From the NCBI GenBank assembly GCA_963783105.1, contig CAWAMI010000003.1, positions 496,001 to 560,000 on the forward strand: 64,000 nt of DNA, read 5' to 3'. Position 1 is the first letter of the stretch. Each line of letters begins with the position of its first letter. Source of the stretch: JAVEDQ01 sp963783105. Its GTDB lineage: Bacteria > Actinomycetota > Actinomycetes > Frankiales > Frankiaceae. The notes beneath the pieces are model-generated. The model searched no databases. It saw nothing but the letters and a program-made list of their open reading frames with translations, and had not been told where the DNA came from. Shown piece after piece: positions 26,212-35,572 of this stretch. Position numbers and translations under genes: made by a program.

Positions 26212-27517
26212 ACGACGACGCCTCCGGGGCCGACGCCTCCAACTGCCTCGCAGCCCGGCCGACGTCCCCGTCGACGACGAGCTGACGGAGGACGGCCTGC
26301 ATGCCGCTCCGCTCGGAGCCGCCGAAGGAGGCCGGCTGCTCGTCGGAGAGGTCGAAGTGGAAGTCGTCGCCGGCGTCCAGCACGCTGCGGGCCAGCGACC
26401 GGGTGAGCTCGTCCGGGTAGGAGGCGAGGTCGACGTCGAGGTTCGGCGAGAGGAAGCCGCCCAGCCGGGCCCAGACCTCGGCCGCCTCCGCCGTCGCGAG
26501 GAAACGGACCAGCGCCTGCGCCGCCGGAGTGGGATGGACGAGCGCGGCCGCATCGCCGCCGCCGACGAGCACCTGGGCGAGTTGGGGGTTCCGATCGGCC
26601 GGCGGGAATGCGAACACGTCGGCGTCCGTACCGAGCCGCGCCCGGGTTCCTCCGGTCACCGCGGCGGCGACGAAGTCGCCCTCGATCACCATCGCCGCGT
26701 CCGGACGGGCGCCGAAGACGTCGTTCACCGACGTCTCGAACGAGGCCTTCCGCCAGTCGACCCGCAGCTGGTCCTGGGCTGCCGCGTCCGGTCGGAGCAG
26801 GCCGGCGAATGCGGTCAGCGTCGTCACGACCGAGGGGTCGTCCCACCGGATGCGGTGCCGGGCGAGCAGCTCGTACCGTTCGCCGCCGGCCAGGCGGAGG
26901 TAGAGGTTCTCGAAGACGTCGGTGAAGGTCCACGCGTCGGAACCCGCCAGGGCGAAGGCGCTCCGGCCGGAGCTCCGGAGCCGCTGGGCCACGCGCGTCA
27001 GGCCCGGCAGGTCCTGCGGCGGCACGACCCCTGCCCGCTCGAAGGCGCCGACGTCGTACCAGACGAGCGACTTGTTCGCGGCCTTGAACCAGACGCCGTA
27101 CAGGCGCCCGTCCAGCGACGCCAGCCGTCGCCACACGGGGGCATAGCTGCGTGCGACCTCCGTCCCGACCAGGTCGTCGAGTGGCTGCAGGACGGATTCC
27201 CGCGCGTACTGCCGGAGCAGTTCCGGTTGCGGGAAGATGACGACGTCGGGCAGCCGCCCCGCCCGCCGCCGGGCCGCGAGGATCGCGGCGAGGTCCTCGT
27301 CCCCGCTCGACGCGTACTCCACCGAGACGCCGAACCGCCGGCTGAACGCGTCCAGCACCTGCTGGAACCGGGCCTGCTCGGTGCCGGACCAGACGGCCAG
27401 CACCTCCACGCGGCCGCCGGCCGCTGTGGGGGTGCGGGACCGGTCGCTGCACCCGACAGCGCTCGGCAGGACCGCCAGGACGGCGAGCAGGAGCCCTGCC
27501 GCCGCTCTCCGCCGCAT
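26210..27517 (-). CDS. Family 1 extracellular solute-binding lipoprotein
   Basis: A 435-residue ABC sugar-type binding protein. It begins with a basic region, hydrophobic signal and lipobox SAVGC (Cys23), and the fold shows the family 1 pattern (VEVLAVWSGTEQARFQQVLD, then VVIFPQPELL and GRLYGVWFKAANKSLVWYD). No permease or ATPase for it is in the window, so it is orphaned. It sits beside the OpuAC-like protein and the PAP2-kinase fusion. Ligand cannot be deduced. Confidence 0.85.
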   Translation of the reverse strand: MRRRAAAGLLLAVLAVLPSAVGCSDRSRTPTAAGGRVEVLAVWSGTEQARFQQVLDAFSRRFGVSVEYASSGDEDLAAILAARRRAGRLPDVVIFPQPELLRQYARESVLQPLDDLVGTEVARSYAPVWRRLASLDGRLYGVWFKAANKSLVWYDVGAFERAGVVPPQDLPGLTRVAQRLRSSGRSAFALAGSDAWTFTDVFENLYLRLAGGERYELLARHRIRWDDPSVVTTLTAFAGLLRPDAAAQDQLRVDWRKASFETSVNDVFGARPDAAMVIEGDFVAAAVTGGTRARLGTDADVFAFPPADRNPQLAQVLVGGGDAAALVHPTPAAQALVRFLATAEAAEVWARLGGFLSPNLDVDLASYPDELTRSLARSVLDAGDDFHFDLSDEQPASFGGSERSGMQAVLRQLVVDGDVGRAARQLEASAPEASS

Positions 27518-27583
27518 CCGACGCGTCCTTCCACTCCGTCCCTCCCGTGCTTCAAGGCTCGGGGCGCATCGACTCCGGCGAAA

Positions 27584-27597
27584 GGGTCATTCGACCC
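27584..27597. promoter_or_regulatory. DevR/DosR-like inverted repeat before ABC exporter
   Basis: GGGTCATTCGACCC is a perfect 5-bp inverted repeat (GGGTC/GACCC) with a 4-base centre, the DosR-box geometry, though only 10 of 14 positions match the strict pattern. It ends 69 bases before the ATG at 27667 and its left half resembles the site at 38883. Confidence 0.35.
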
Positions 27598-27666
27598 TGG
27601 GCCGGTCCATCCCGTGGCAAGACCGTTACGGGACGAGATGCCAGGACGCCTCTGCAGGGAGTCACC

Positions 27667-28434
27667 ATGACGGCGCAGACGAGGGAAGCCCCGACAGACC
27701 TCGGCTCGACACCGGTCGCGGCCCACACGGAAGACGCCGTCAAGGTGTTCGGCTCCGGACCGACGGCGGTCCGGGCTCTCGACGGCGTCTCCGTCGCCTT
27801 CCCGGCGGGACGGTTCACCGCGATCATGGGCCCGTCGGGCTCCGGCAAATCCACGCTCCTGCACTGCTCCGCCGGGCTGGACGACCTCACGTCGGGCAAG
27901 GCCTACATCGGCGACGCGGACCTGTCCGCCCTGACCGACAAGCAGCTCACCGTCCTCCGGCGCGAACGGGTCGGGTTCGTCTTCCAGGCGTTCAACCTGA
28001 TCCCGACCCTGACCGCGCGGGAGAACATCGTGCTCCCCCTCAAACTCGCCGGCAGCAAGCCGGACCCGGCATGGTTCGACAAGGTCGTCGACACCATCGG
28101 GCTGCACGACCGGCTGGCCCACCGGCCGTCGGAGCTCTCGGGCGGCCAGCAGCAGCGGGTGGCCGTCGCCCGCGCGCTGGCGACCCGGCCGCAGGTCATC
28201 TTCGCGGACGAACCGACCGGCAACCTCGACTCCCGCTCCGGCCGGGAGGTGCTGGCGTTCCTGCGGCGGGCCGTCGACGAGATGGGTCAGACGATCATCA
28301 TGGTCACGCACGACCCGACCGCCGCGAGCTACGCGGACCGCATCATCTTCCTTGCCGACGGACGCACGGTCGACGAGATGTTCGCCCCCACCGCCGAGCG
28401 GGTGCTCGAGCGGATGAAGCAGTTCGGGGAGTGA
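27667..28434 (+). CDS. MacB/LolD-type ABC transporter ATPase
   Basis: A 255-residue ATPase with Walker A (GPSGSGKST), Q-loop (FVFQAFNLIPTLTARENI), signature (LSGGQQQR), Walker B (VIFADEPTGNLDS) and H-loop (VTHD). The EPTGNLDS form is typical of ATPases that partner FtsX/MacB permeases. Start at the ATG at 27667 with AGGGAG upstream; the frame is open further but without a ribosome site. The permease gene follows after 7 bases. Such pairs act in mechanotransmission or export of lipids or peptides rather than classic import. Confidence 0.93.
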   Translation: MTAQTREAPTDLGSTPVAAHTEDAVKVFGSGPTAVRALDGVSVAFPAGRFTAIMGPSGSGKSTLLHCSAGLDDLTSGKAYIGDADLSALTDKQLTVLRRERVGFVFQAFNLIPTLTARENIVLPLKLAGSKPDPAWFDKVVDTIGLHDRLAHRPSELSGGQQQRVAVARALATRPQVIFADEPTGNLDSRSGREVLAFLRRAVDEMGQTIIMVTHDPTAASYADRIIFLADGRTVDEMFAPTAERVLERMKQFGE

Positions 28435-28441
28435 CCGACCG

Positions 28442-30988
28442 ATGTTCGCCACGGCACTCAAGGGGTTGCTCGCGCACAAGCTGAGGCTGATGAGTACGGC
28501 GCTGGCCGTGGTGCTCGGGGTCGCCTTCCTCGCGGGGACGCTGGTGCTCACCGATACGATCCGCCGGACCTTCGACACGGTGTTCGGCGGCGTCTATGCC
28601 GGAACGGACGGGTTGGTTCGCGCGCCGGCGGCCTTCGAGGGTCCGAACAACAGCGGCGAGCAACGCGGCCGGGTTCCCGAGAGCCTCGTGCCCGTCGTGG
28701 CGCAGGTGCCCGACGTCGCGGTCGCCGAGGGCCAGGTGCTCGGCTACACCCGGCTCGTCGGCAAGGACGGAGAGGCCCTGGGCGACCCGGAGAACGGCGC
28801 GCCGACCCTCGGCGGCAACTGGAACCCCACGCCGCAGTTGAACGCCTTCACGGTGGTCCAAGGCGCGCCTCCGCAAGCACCGGACGAGGTCGTCATCGAC
28901 AAGCAGAGCGCCAAGGACGGGAACCTGGCGGTCGGCGACACCACCACCGTGCTCGTGCAGGGGCCACCGCAGAAGGTCCGCATCTCCGGCATCGTGAAGT
29001 TCGGTTCGGCGGACAGTCCGGCCGGTGCGTCCGTGGTGCTGTTTCCGACGCCCGTGGCGCAGCGGCTGGTGGCAACCCCCGGCACGTTCGACGGCATCTC
29101 GTTGCTCGCGAAGCCCGGGGTGTCTCAGACGCAGATGATCGATGAGGTCCGGAGTGTCCTGCCGCCCGGCACCGAAGCCGTGACCGGCAAGCAGTTGGTC
29201 CAGGAGTCGAAGGACCAGGCGCGCCAGTCGCTCACCTTCTTCAACACCTTCATGCTGGTCTTCGCCGTCGTGGCGCTGCTCGTCGGCGCCTTCATGACGT
29301 TCAACGCGTTCTCGATCACCGTCGCCCAGCGCACGCGGGAGAACGGTCTGCTCCGTGCGCTGGGAGCCAGCCGAAGGCAGGTCCTCGGCAGTGTGCTCAT
29401 CGAGGCGTTCTCGGTGGGGCTCGTCGCCTCGGTCGTGGGGCTCGCCTTCGGCGTGGCCGTCGCCGCAGGACTCAAGGCGCTGATCGCCGCCGTGGGCTTC
29501 CCGCTGCCGGGCGGGGGTGTGGTCTTCACCGCCCGCACCGTGGCGATCGCGCTCCTCGTGGGTGTCGGCGTCACCGTGCTGTCCGCCCTGTCGCCGGCCA
29601 GGAAGGCGGCCAAGGTCTCCCCGATGCGGGCGATGCAGGCGGAGTTCGTGGGCAGCACCGGCTACGGCTCCAAGGAACGGATCATCGTCGGGTCCGTCGT
29701 GCTCGCGGGCGGGATCGGCCTGTTGTTCGTCGGACTGGCCGGCAGCGGGACGGTCGCCCTGGTCGGGCTCGGAATGCTGCTGGTGTTCTTCGGCGTCTCG
29801 ATCCTCGGGCGCACGGTGGCGCTCCCGTTGAGCCGCGTCATCGGCGCGCCGCTGCCGCGGCTGCGCGGTGTTCCCGGCGAGGTGGCCCGGGAGAACGCGA
29901 TGCGCAACCCGAAGCGCACCGCGGCAACCGCCTCGGCACTGATGATCGGCGTGGGTCTCGTCTGCTTCATCACGGTTCTGGCCACCTCGACGAAGACGTC
30001 GCTCAACCGCACGATCGACAGCGCCTTCACCGGCGACTTCGTCATCAGCTCCGGCTCCGGCCAGGGTTTCGGTGGCGTGGATCCCTCGGTGGCCCGCCGG
30101 GTCCAGGCGTTGCCGGAGGTCGATGCAGCGACCGGCCTGCGGCTCGCTCCGATGCGGGTGGAGGACAGCGTCCAGACCGTCGCGGCGGTGGACCCGGCGA
30201 CGGCGTACGACATCATCGACGTGAAGCCGCTGACCGGGAACCGGAACCTGGGAGCGGGCGACATCGCGGTCTACCGGAAGACCGCCGAGGACCACGATCT
30301 GCAGATCGGCGACCCTGTGCCCGTGCAGTTCGCCAACACCGGGCAGAAGTCCCTGCGCGTGGGCCTCATCTACGACGAGAACCAACCGGCCGGGAACTAC
30401 TTCATCAGCACGGCCGCCTACGACGCGAACTTCCCGAACCGCTACGACTACCAGGTCTATGTGAAGAAGGCGCCGGATGCCGGGTCGGCCGCGACGCAGA
30501 AGGCCCTCGAACAGGTCACGTCCGCCTATCCCGGGACGAAGGTGCTCGACCAGGGAGGGCTCAAGGACCAGTTGACCAAGCCCATCGACCAGCTGTTGGC
30601 GCTGGTGTACGCACTGTTGCTGCTGGCGATCGTCATCGCCCTGCTGGGGATCGGGAACACGTTGGCGCTCTCGATCTTCGAGCGCACGCGTGAGGTCGGG
30701 TTGCTGCGGGCGGTGGGGATGACCCGTGGGCAACTCCGGTCGGCGATCCGCTGGGAGTCGGTGATCATCGCCCTGCAGGGCACGGTGCTCGGGTTGATCA
30801 TCGGGCTGTTCTTCGGCTGGGCGCTCGTCCGGGCCCTGAACGACCAGGGCATCACCACCTTTGCGGTGCCGCTGTCCACCCTGGTGGCGGTGGTGGTGCT
30901 CGCCGGGCTGGCCGGGGTCGTCGCCGCGATCCTGCCGAGCCGGCGGGCGGCGCGGCTGAACGTGCTGCGCGCCATCGCCTCCGAGTGA
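28442..30988 (+). CDS. FtsX-like ABC transporter permease
   Basis: An 848-residue membrane protein with two MacB/FtsX modules: an N-terminal helix and a large extracytoplasmic domain (about 40-255), three helices, a central helix group near 420-480, a second ectodomain (about 530-710) and three final helices with the FtsX-type loop FERTREVGLLRAVGMTRGQL. The same loop appears earlier as QRTRENGLLRALGASRRQV. Works with the ATPase just upstream. Substrate unknown. Confidence 0.92.
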   Translation: MFATALKGLLAHKLRLMSTALAVVLGVAFLAGTLVLTDTIRRTFDTVFGGVYAGTDGLVRAPAAFEGPNNSGEQRGRVPESLVPVVAQVPDVAVAEGQVLGYTRLVGKDGEALGDPENGAPTLGGNWNPTPQLNAFTVVQGAPPQAPDEVVIDKQSAKDGNLAVGDTTTVLVQGPPQKVRISGIVKFGSADSPAGASVVLFPTPVAQRLVATPGTFDGISLLAKPGVSQTQMIDEVRSVLPPGTEAVTGKQLVQESKDQARQSLTFFNTFMLVFAVVALLVGAFMTFNAFSITVAQRTRENGLLRALGASRRQVLGSVLIEAFSVGLVASVVGLAFGVAVAAGLKALIAAVGFPLPGGGVVFTARTVAIALLVGVGVTVLSALSPARKAAKVSPMRAMQAEFVGSTGYGSKERIIVGSVVLAGGIGLLFVGLAGSGTVALVGLGMLLVFFGVSILGRTVALPLSRVIGAPLPRLRGVPGEVARENAMRNPKRTAATASALMIGVGLVCFITVLATSTKTSLNRTIDSAFTGDFVISSGSGQGFGGVDPSVARRVQALPEVDAATGLRLAPMRVEDSVQTVAAVDPATAYDIIDVKPLTGNRNLGAGDIAVYRKTAEDHDLQIGDPVPVQFANTGQKSLRVGLIYDENQPAGNYFISTAAYDANFPNRYDYQVYVKKAPDAGSAATQKALEQVTSAYPGTKVLDQGGLKDQLTKPIDQLLALVYALLLLAIVIALLGIGNTLALSIFERTREVGLLRAVGMTRGQLRSAIRWESVIIALQGTVLGLIIGLFFGWALVRALNDQGITTFAVPLSTLVAVVVLAGLAGVVAAILPSRRAARLNVLRAIASE

Positions 30989-31000
30989 TCCGAGGCGTGC

Positions 31001-31014
31001 GGGACCAAGGTCCC
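31001..31014. promoter_or_regulatory. Best DevR/DosR-like box (before Rip3-like gene)
   Basis: GGGACCAAGGTCCC matches all 14 positions of the pattern and is a palindrome except for its AA centre. It lies in the 84-base gap between the FtsX-like gene and the protease, 58 bases before the preferred start at 31073. Confidence 0.75.
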
Positions 31015-31072
31015 CCCGCCGACCCCCGCCGTGCCCTGGTCGTTCGACCCGGGGCAGACCAGCGTGGTCGGC

Positions 31073-32296
31073 GTGAAGGAGAACCTGCGCATAGGCCGCA
31101 TCGCGGGAATCCCCGTGGGGGTCAACTGGTCGGTGCTCGTCATCCTGGCCCTCGTCACCCAGATCCTCGCGACGGGCGTGTTCCCCGACCAGGCCGACGG
31201 GTACCCGACGGGCGCCTACTGGGCCGTCTCCGCGGCGGTGGCCGTCCTGTTCTTCCTGTCCCTGGCGGCGCACGAGACGGCGCACGCTCTCGTGGCGAAG
31301 CGCTACGGCGTCCGGATCGAGCGGATCACCCTCTGGATGCTCGGCGGGGTGACGGTGCTGGAGGGAGAGCCACCCACGCCGAGGGCCGACCTACGGGTGG
31401 CCGGCGCCGGACCGGCGACCAGCGTCGGCGCGGGCGTGATCTTCCTGCTCGCCGCGTCGGTCACGCACGTGCTGTCGTGGCCCGACCTGCTGACGGCCGG
31501 CCTCTCGTGGCTGGGCGGGATCAACCTGCTGCTGGCCGTGTTCAACCTGCTGCCCGCCGCTCCCCTGGACGGCGGGCGGATCCTGCGGGCGTTCCTGTGG
31601 CGACGAGGTCGCAGCCGCACCGACGCGGCGGTCGCCGCGGCACGGGCCGGTCGCGCCATGGGCGCGGGCCTGCTCGGACTCGGGCTGGCCGAACTCCTGT
31701 TCCTCGACGCCGTCGGCGGCCTCTGGCTCATGCTGGTCGGCTGGTTCATCCTGGCCGCCGCCGGCCAGGAGGAGCAGGCCACCGTGCTCAAGGACCGGCT
31801 CGGCGACCTGCGGATGCGGGACGTGATGACGCCGGATCCCGTCTGCGGGCCCGCCTACTACACGGTGGACATGTTCAGCGAGCGCATCGCGCTCGTCCGG
31901 CACCACACCGCCTACCCGATCGTCGACTTCGGCGGGAGGGTGACCGGCCTGGTGACCCTCCGGCAACTCGCGTCCGTTCCGGAACAGAACCGCTCGTCGG
32001 TCCGCGTGTCGGACGTCGCGACGCCCCGGGACCGGCTGACGCAGGCCAAGCCGGACGACCGCGTGTTCGACGTGCTCTCCCACCCCCGGTCCCTGGCGGG
32101 CGAGGGCCGGATCCTCGTGTTCCAGGGCGGTGACGGTGGCGACGGTGAGGATCTCGTCGGCATCGTCAGCTCGTCGGACGTCGCCCGCATCCTGCAGGAG
32201 GCGACCCTGCGGGCACCGGCGCCCCGGGTTCCCGACCAGACGGGCGTTCCCGCACCGGCGAGCGTGCCCGCGCAGGCCTCACAGTCCGGCCGCTGA
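31073..32296 (+). CDS. Site-2 metalloprotease with CBS pair (Rip3-like)
   Basis: Intramembrane zinc protease of the M50B family with about six hydrophobic segments. It has the zinc motif HETAH, the second metal ligand region NLLPAAPLDGG and a C-terminal pair of CBS motifs (VMTPDP; VTGLVTLRQL). The N-terminus IGRIAGIPVGVNWSVLVI is like Rv2625c (Rip3), a DosR regulon member. I choose the GTG at 31073 (407 residues) because the alternative GTG at 31031 is only 16 bases from a perfect DosR-like box and adds no family sequence. Confidence 0.9.
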   Translation: MKENLRIGRIAGIPVGVNWSVLVILALVTQILATGVFPDQADGYPTGAYWAVSAAVAVLFFLSLAAHETAHALVAKRYGVRIERITLWMLGGVTVLEGEPPTPRADLRVAGAGPATSVGAGVIFLLAASVTHVLSWPDLLTAGLSWLGGINLLLAVFNLLPAAPLDGGRILRAFLWRRGRSRTDAAVAAARAGRAMGAGLLGLGLAELLFLDAVGGLWLMLVGWFILAAAGQEEQATVLKDRLGDLRMRDVMTPDPVCGPAYYTVDMFSERIALVRHHTAYPIVDFGGRVTGLVTLRQLASVPEQNRSSVRVSDVATPRDRLTQAKPDDRVFDVLSHPRSLAGEGRILVFQGGDGGDGEDLVGIVSSSDVARILQEATLRAPAPRVPDQTGVPAPASVPAQASQSGR

Positions 32297-32331
32297 CCAC
32301 GTCAGCCCCCCGAACCGCGATCGGAGCCCCC

Positions 32332-33840
32332 ATGCGTGCAGGGAAGATCACAGCTGTCGTGGCAGGAGCCCTCGCGGCTCTGGTCGCCCTCGGGCTGGTC
32401 CTCGTCGGGACCCTGCTCGTCGGCCTGCACGTGACGGCTCGCGACGACGCCGGCTACTACAACAGCCCGCGGGGTCACTTCGAGACGCAGACCCCGGCGC
32501 TGACATCGGAGCGCATCGACCTCGGCACCGACGTGCGCGGCGGCTGGGGGCCCCTCGACCGGCTCGGAACCGCTCGCATCCAGGTACAGCCCCGGGCCGG
32601 CACCCAAGCCGGCACCGCGACCTTCGTCGGCATCGCGCCGCAGGCGGACGTCGATCGCTACCTGGCGACGACCGCCCACGACAGGATCAGCTCCGTCTCC
32701 TTCGGGCCCTTCGCCGTCCGCTACCAACTCGTGCCGGGGAGCTCGACCGCCGCCCCGCCCGGCAGCCAACCCTTCTGGGCGGCGTCGTCCGCCGGCGTGG
32801 GAACCCAGACGGTGACCTGGCCCGTCGAGCACGGTTCGTGGGCCGTGGTCGTCATGAATGCCGACGGTTCCGCGGGCGTGGACGTCGACGCACGGGCCGG
32901 GATCGCGACCGACATCCTGCTCCCGATCGGGCTGGCGCTGATCGGCGTGGGTCTGGTGTTCGGCGCCGGCGCGACCGCCCTGCTGATCGCCGGCCTCCGG
33001 AAGCCGAAGATCCCCGCCCAGTCGTTGCCGGGCGAGCAGCGCCCGGCCGGTGAGCACCGGCCCGGAGCCGTGGGAGCAGGGGCGGCCACGGAGCGCCAGC
33101 CGCTGCGGTTCGAGGCCCGGCTCGACGAGCCGTTGAACCGGTGGCTGTGGCTGGTGAAGTGGCTGCTGGCCGTGCCGCACGCGATCGTGCTCGCGTTCTG
33201 CTGGCTGGCGTTCGGCGTGCTGACGGTGGTGGCCGGGATCTCGATCCTGTTCACCGGGCGCTATCCGAGGAGCATCTTCGACTTCAACGTCGGCGTGCTG
33301 CGCTGGACGTGGCGCGTGATCTTCTACGCGGTGGTCCTCGGCACCGACCGCTACCCGCCGTTCTCCCTCCGCCCGGACGCGGACTACCCCGCCGACCTCG
33401 ACGTCGCCTACCCGCAGGAGCTCAGCCGGCCGCTGGTGCTCGTGAAGTGGTGGCTGCTCGTGTTCCCCCAGATCGTGATCGTCTCGATCTTCGGTGGCGG
33501 ACTGGCGTGGTGGACCTACGGCGAGGACCGCGGCTACAGCGGACCGGGGCTGATCACCGTGCTGGCCATCGTCGCCGGCGTGATCCTCACCGTGCGCCGC
33601 CGGTACCCGCGGTCGGTCTTCGACCTGGTGATGGGCCTCGAGCGCTGGACCTACCGGGTCGTCGTCTACGCCACCCTCATGCGCGACGAGTACCCGCCGT
33701 TCCGGCTCGACCAGGGCGGCCAGGAGCCGGGCTTCGAGCCCGCTGGCGCTGCGCCTGAGTCGTCGCAGACGGCACCAGCAACGGCACCGACCGCCGAGCG
33801 GCCCGCGAGCGGAACTCCGGGGACGCCCGGTATCCGCTGA
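32332..33840 (+). CDS. DUF4389 membrane protein
   Basis: A 502-residue membrane protein. It has an N-terminal helix (about 8-32), a soluble domain (40-190), another helix (about 198-222), a linker and two repeats of the DUF4389 unit, each with paired helices followed by RYPRSIFDF / RYPRSVFDL and ending DRYPPFSL / DEYPPFRL. The tail is Pro/Ala-rich. It follows the Rip3-like gene by 35 bases, so it may be induced with it; being a substrate of that protease is only a guess. Confidence 0.85.
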   Translation: MRAGKITAVVAGALAALVALGLVLVGTLLVGLHVTARDDAGYYNSPRGHFETQTPALTSERIDLGTDVRGGWGPLDRLGTARIQVQPRAGTQAGTATFVGIAPQADVDRYLATTAHDRISSVSFGPFAVRYQLVPGSSTAAPPGSQPFWAASSAGVGTQTVTWPVEHGSWAVVVMNADGSAGVDVDARAGIATDILLPIGLALIGVGLVFGAGATALLIAGLRKPKIPAQSLPGEQRPAGEHRPGAVGAGAATERQPLRFEARLDEPLNRWLWLVKWLLAVPHAIVLAFCWLAFGVLTVVAGISILFTGRYPRSIFDFNVGVLRWTWRVIFYAVVLGTDRYPPFSLRPDADYPADLDVAYPQELSRPLVLVKWWLLVFPQIVIVSIFGGGLAWWTYGEDRGYSGPGLITVLAIVAGVILTVRRRYPRSVFDLVMGLERWTYRVVVYATLMRDEYPPFRLDQGGQEPGFEPAGAAPESSQTAPATAPTAERPASGTPGTPGIR

Positions 33841-33880
33841 GCCGGCAGGGCGCGTACGGGAACAGGGCGCCCGCTCCGTC

Positions 33881-33930
33881 GGGGTGAGGGAGATCTGGGC
33901 ACCCATAGGGGCGCAGATCCCCCGCACCCC
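33881..33930. repeat. Dispersed 50-bp palindromic repeat, copy B
   Basis: Second copy of the quasi-palindrome at 10691-10740 (40 of 50 positions the same), lying 40 bases after the DUF4389 stop. Its stem GGGGTG...CACCCC is better paired at the base than in copy A. The rest of the 237-base gap before the next gene shows nothing clear. Confidence 0.7.
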
Positions 33931-34077
33931 AGATGCGCCTTCGCAATGCAGCGATGAGTTCCGCGACCGGAACACGTCAGTAGTGCGACGAGCCCGCCCA
34001 GGGCGGCTGGCCCGTCCCGCGAGGTGACAACCCGGGGCAGACCGTCACGCAGCGACATCGGGACGAAGGGTGCACGG

Positions 34078-34836
34078 ATGCTGAAGCAGGTGGCCGACGG
34101 CGTGTGGGTCCGGCAGAGCGAGTGGGTCAAGAGCAACGCGACCGTCGTGCGCGGGGAGGCCGGGCTGATCCTGGTCGATCCCGGCATCGACGGTTCCGAC
34201 CTGGACGAGCTCGCCGATGACGTGGACGAACTCGGCATGCCGGTCGTCGCCGGGTTCTCCACCCATCTGCATTGGGACCACCTGCTCTGGCACTCGCGGT
34301 TCGGTGACGTGCCGCGCTACGCCATGCCCGCCAGCGCCGAGGCTGCCAGCGGGGTCCGGGAGCGAGCGCAGGCGATGGCGGCGCAGAGCGCGTCCGGCAT
34401 CCCGCTCGAGCTGATCGGGCTCCTCACCCCGCTACCTGCCGACGGCGGACCTGTGCCGGGCGAGATCATCGAGCATCAGGCGCACGCGATCGGTCACGCC
34501 GCGATCCTCCTCGCGGACCGGAGAGTACTGATCGCGGGAGACATGCTCTCCGACGTCCTGATCCCGCTCCTCGACCCTCGCCGACCCGATCAGCTCGCTG
34601 CCTACGAGGCGGCACTCGACCGGCTGGAGGAGGCTACCCGACGGGTCGACGTCGTGATCCCGGGGCACGGGGCCGTCGCCGAAGGCTCCGACATCCCAGC
34701 CAGGCTTGCCGCGGACCGCGCGTACATCGACGCGTTGCGGCGGGGCGAGGAACCGGCCGACCCGCGTCTCGAGCAGGACTGGCTCTCCGGTCCCCACCAG
34801 GCGAACCTGAATCAGGCCCGTGACGTCTCCGCGTGA
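34078..34836 (+). CDS. Metallo-beta-lactamase-fold hydrolase
   Basis: A 252-residue soluble hydrolase with the MBL metal motifs: HLHWDH (about residues 63-68), a later His in the GHAA region (IGHAAILLADRRVLIAGD) and VIPGHGA. Start at the ATG at 34078 with GAAGGG upstream. The family covers many hydrolases (glyoxalase II-like, lactonases, nucleases), and nothing here fixes the substrate. It is convergent with the DUF1918-CBS gene. No DosR-like box is seen upstream. Confidence 0.88.
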   Translation: MLKQVADGVWVRQSEWVKSNATVVRGEAGLILVDPGIDGSDLDELADDVDELGMPVVAGFSTHLHWDHLLWHSRFGDVPRYAMPASAEAASGVRERAQAMAAQSASGIPLELIGLLTPLPADGGPVPGEIIEHQAHAIGHAAILLADRRVLIAGDMLSDVLIPLLDPRRPDQLAAYEAALDRLEEATRRVDVVIPGHGAVAEGSDIPARLAADRAYIDALRRGEEPADPRLEQDWLSGPHQANLNQARDVSA

Positions 34837-34859
34837 GCCCTCGACGACGCGCGCATGGT

Positions 34860-35492
34860 TCACGCGATCGGGGCCGTGATCCCCGTTCGCGACCCGGCGT
34901 CGACGACGGCGGCGAGCACGTCGGTGAGCGCGACGACACCCATCAGGCCCTCGGGCCCGCGCACCAGCGCGTGGGTGACCCCGGCGTCCCGCATGCTCTC
35001 GGCCGCGCGGACGAGCCCCTCGTCGCGCGCCACCCACACCGTCGCCGACGGGGCGATGTCCGCGACCCAGACGACATCGGGGTCGGCACCCGCTGCCAGT
35101 GCGGCGAGAAGGTCCCGTGCGGTCAGCAGCGAGGGCGGGGAGTCCGGCTCCTGCACCACGACAGCGTCGGCGCCGGCTCGCGCCAGGAGCGCCGCAGTCG
35201 CGCGCAGCGTGGCGTGACCCCCGATGCGATCGAAGGCCAGCGTCAGCTCGGCCAGGGGCCGGTCGGCATCCTGCCGCGGCCCTGCGGCCTGCATCGGCAC
35301 CGCCCCGGCGACGGGCCGGACGATGTGACCGCCGGCGCCCGGGAAGTAGACCGACTCGTGTCCGTCCTCCCACCGGACCCGGAAGTGCTCGGTGTCGTCG
35401 CTGCCGAGAATCTCCTGGACCCGACCCCGACGGGGTACTCGTCCCAACGCCTGGCTCTCCACGACGATCTCGTCCCCGACCTGCGCGCGCAT
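34860..35492 (-). CDS. DUF1918 domain fused to CBS pair
   Basis: A 210-residue protein: residues 1-60 are a DUF1918 barrel (VGDEIVVESQALGRVPRRGRV, then RVRWEDGHESVYFPG) and residues 75-205 a diverged CBS pair (LLTARDLLAALA; LMGVVALTDVLAAV). GAGGAG lies nine bases before the ATG. It shares DUF1918 with the zinc-ribbon gene at 16323 and CBS domains with three other genes here, so it fits the dormancy theme, but no clear box precedes it. Confidence 0.8.
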   Translation of the reverse strand: MRAQVGDEIVVESQALGRVPRRGRVQEILGSDDTEHFRVRWEDGHESVYFPGAGGHIVRPVAGAVPMQAAGPRQDADRPLAELTLAFDRIGGHATLRATAALLARAGADAVVVQEPDSPPSLLTARDLLAALAAGADPDVVWVADIAPSATVWVARDEGLVRAAESMRDAGVTHALVRGPEGLMGVVALTDVLAAVVDAGSRTGITAPIA

Positions 35493-35572
35493 GTCCCAGC
35501 TCCTCGACTCGACCCGACGCCTCCGACGTACTCGGCGGACCCGGACAGGGTGCCTCGACCGCCTCTGCCTGC

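Noticed and set aside
31031..31072. Earlier GTG start for the Rip3-like protease
   Set aside because: Only 16 bases after a perfect DosR-like box and outside the conserved N-terminus.
28343..31285. 980-codon open frame on the minus strand
   Set aside because: Antisense of the FtsX-like permease; the His/Arg/Asp-rich product has no recognisable domain.
34060..34073. GGGACGAAGGGTGC before the metallo-beta-lactamase gene as a box
   Set aside because: It overlaps the ribosome-binding region and the right half is poor.
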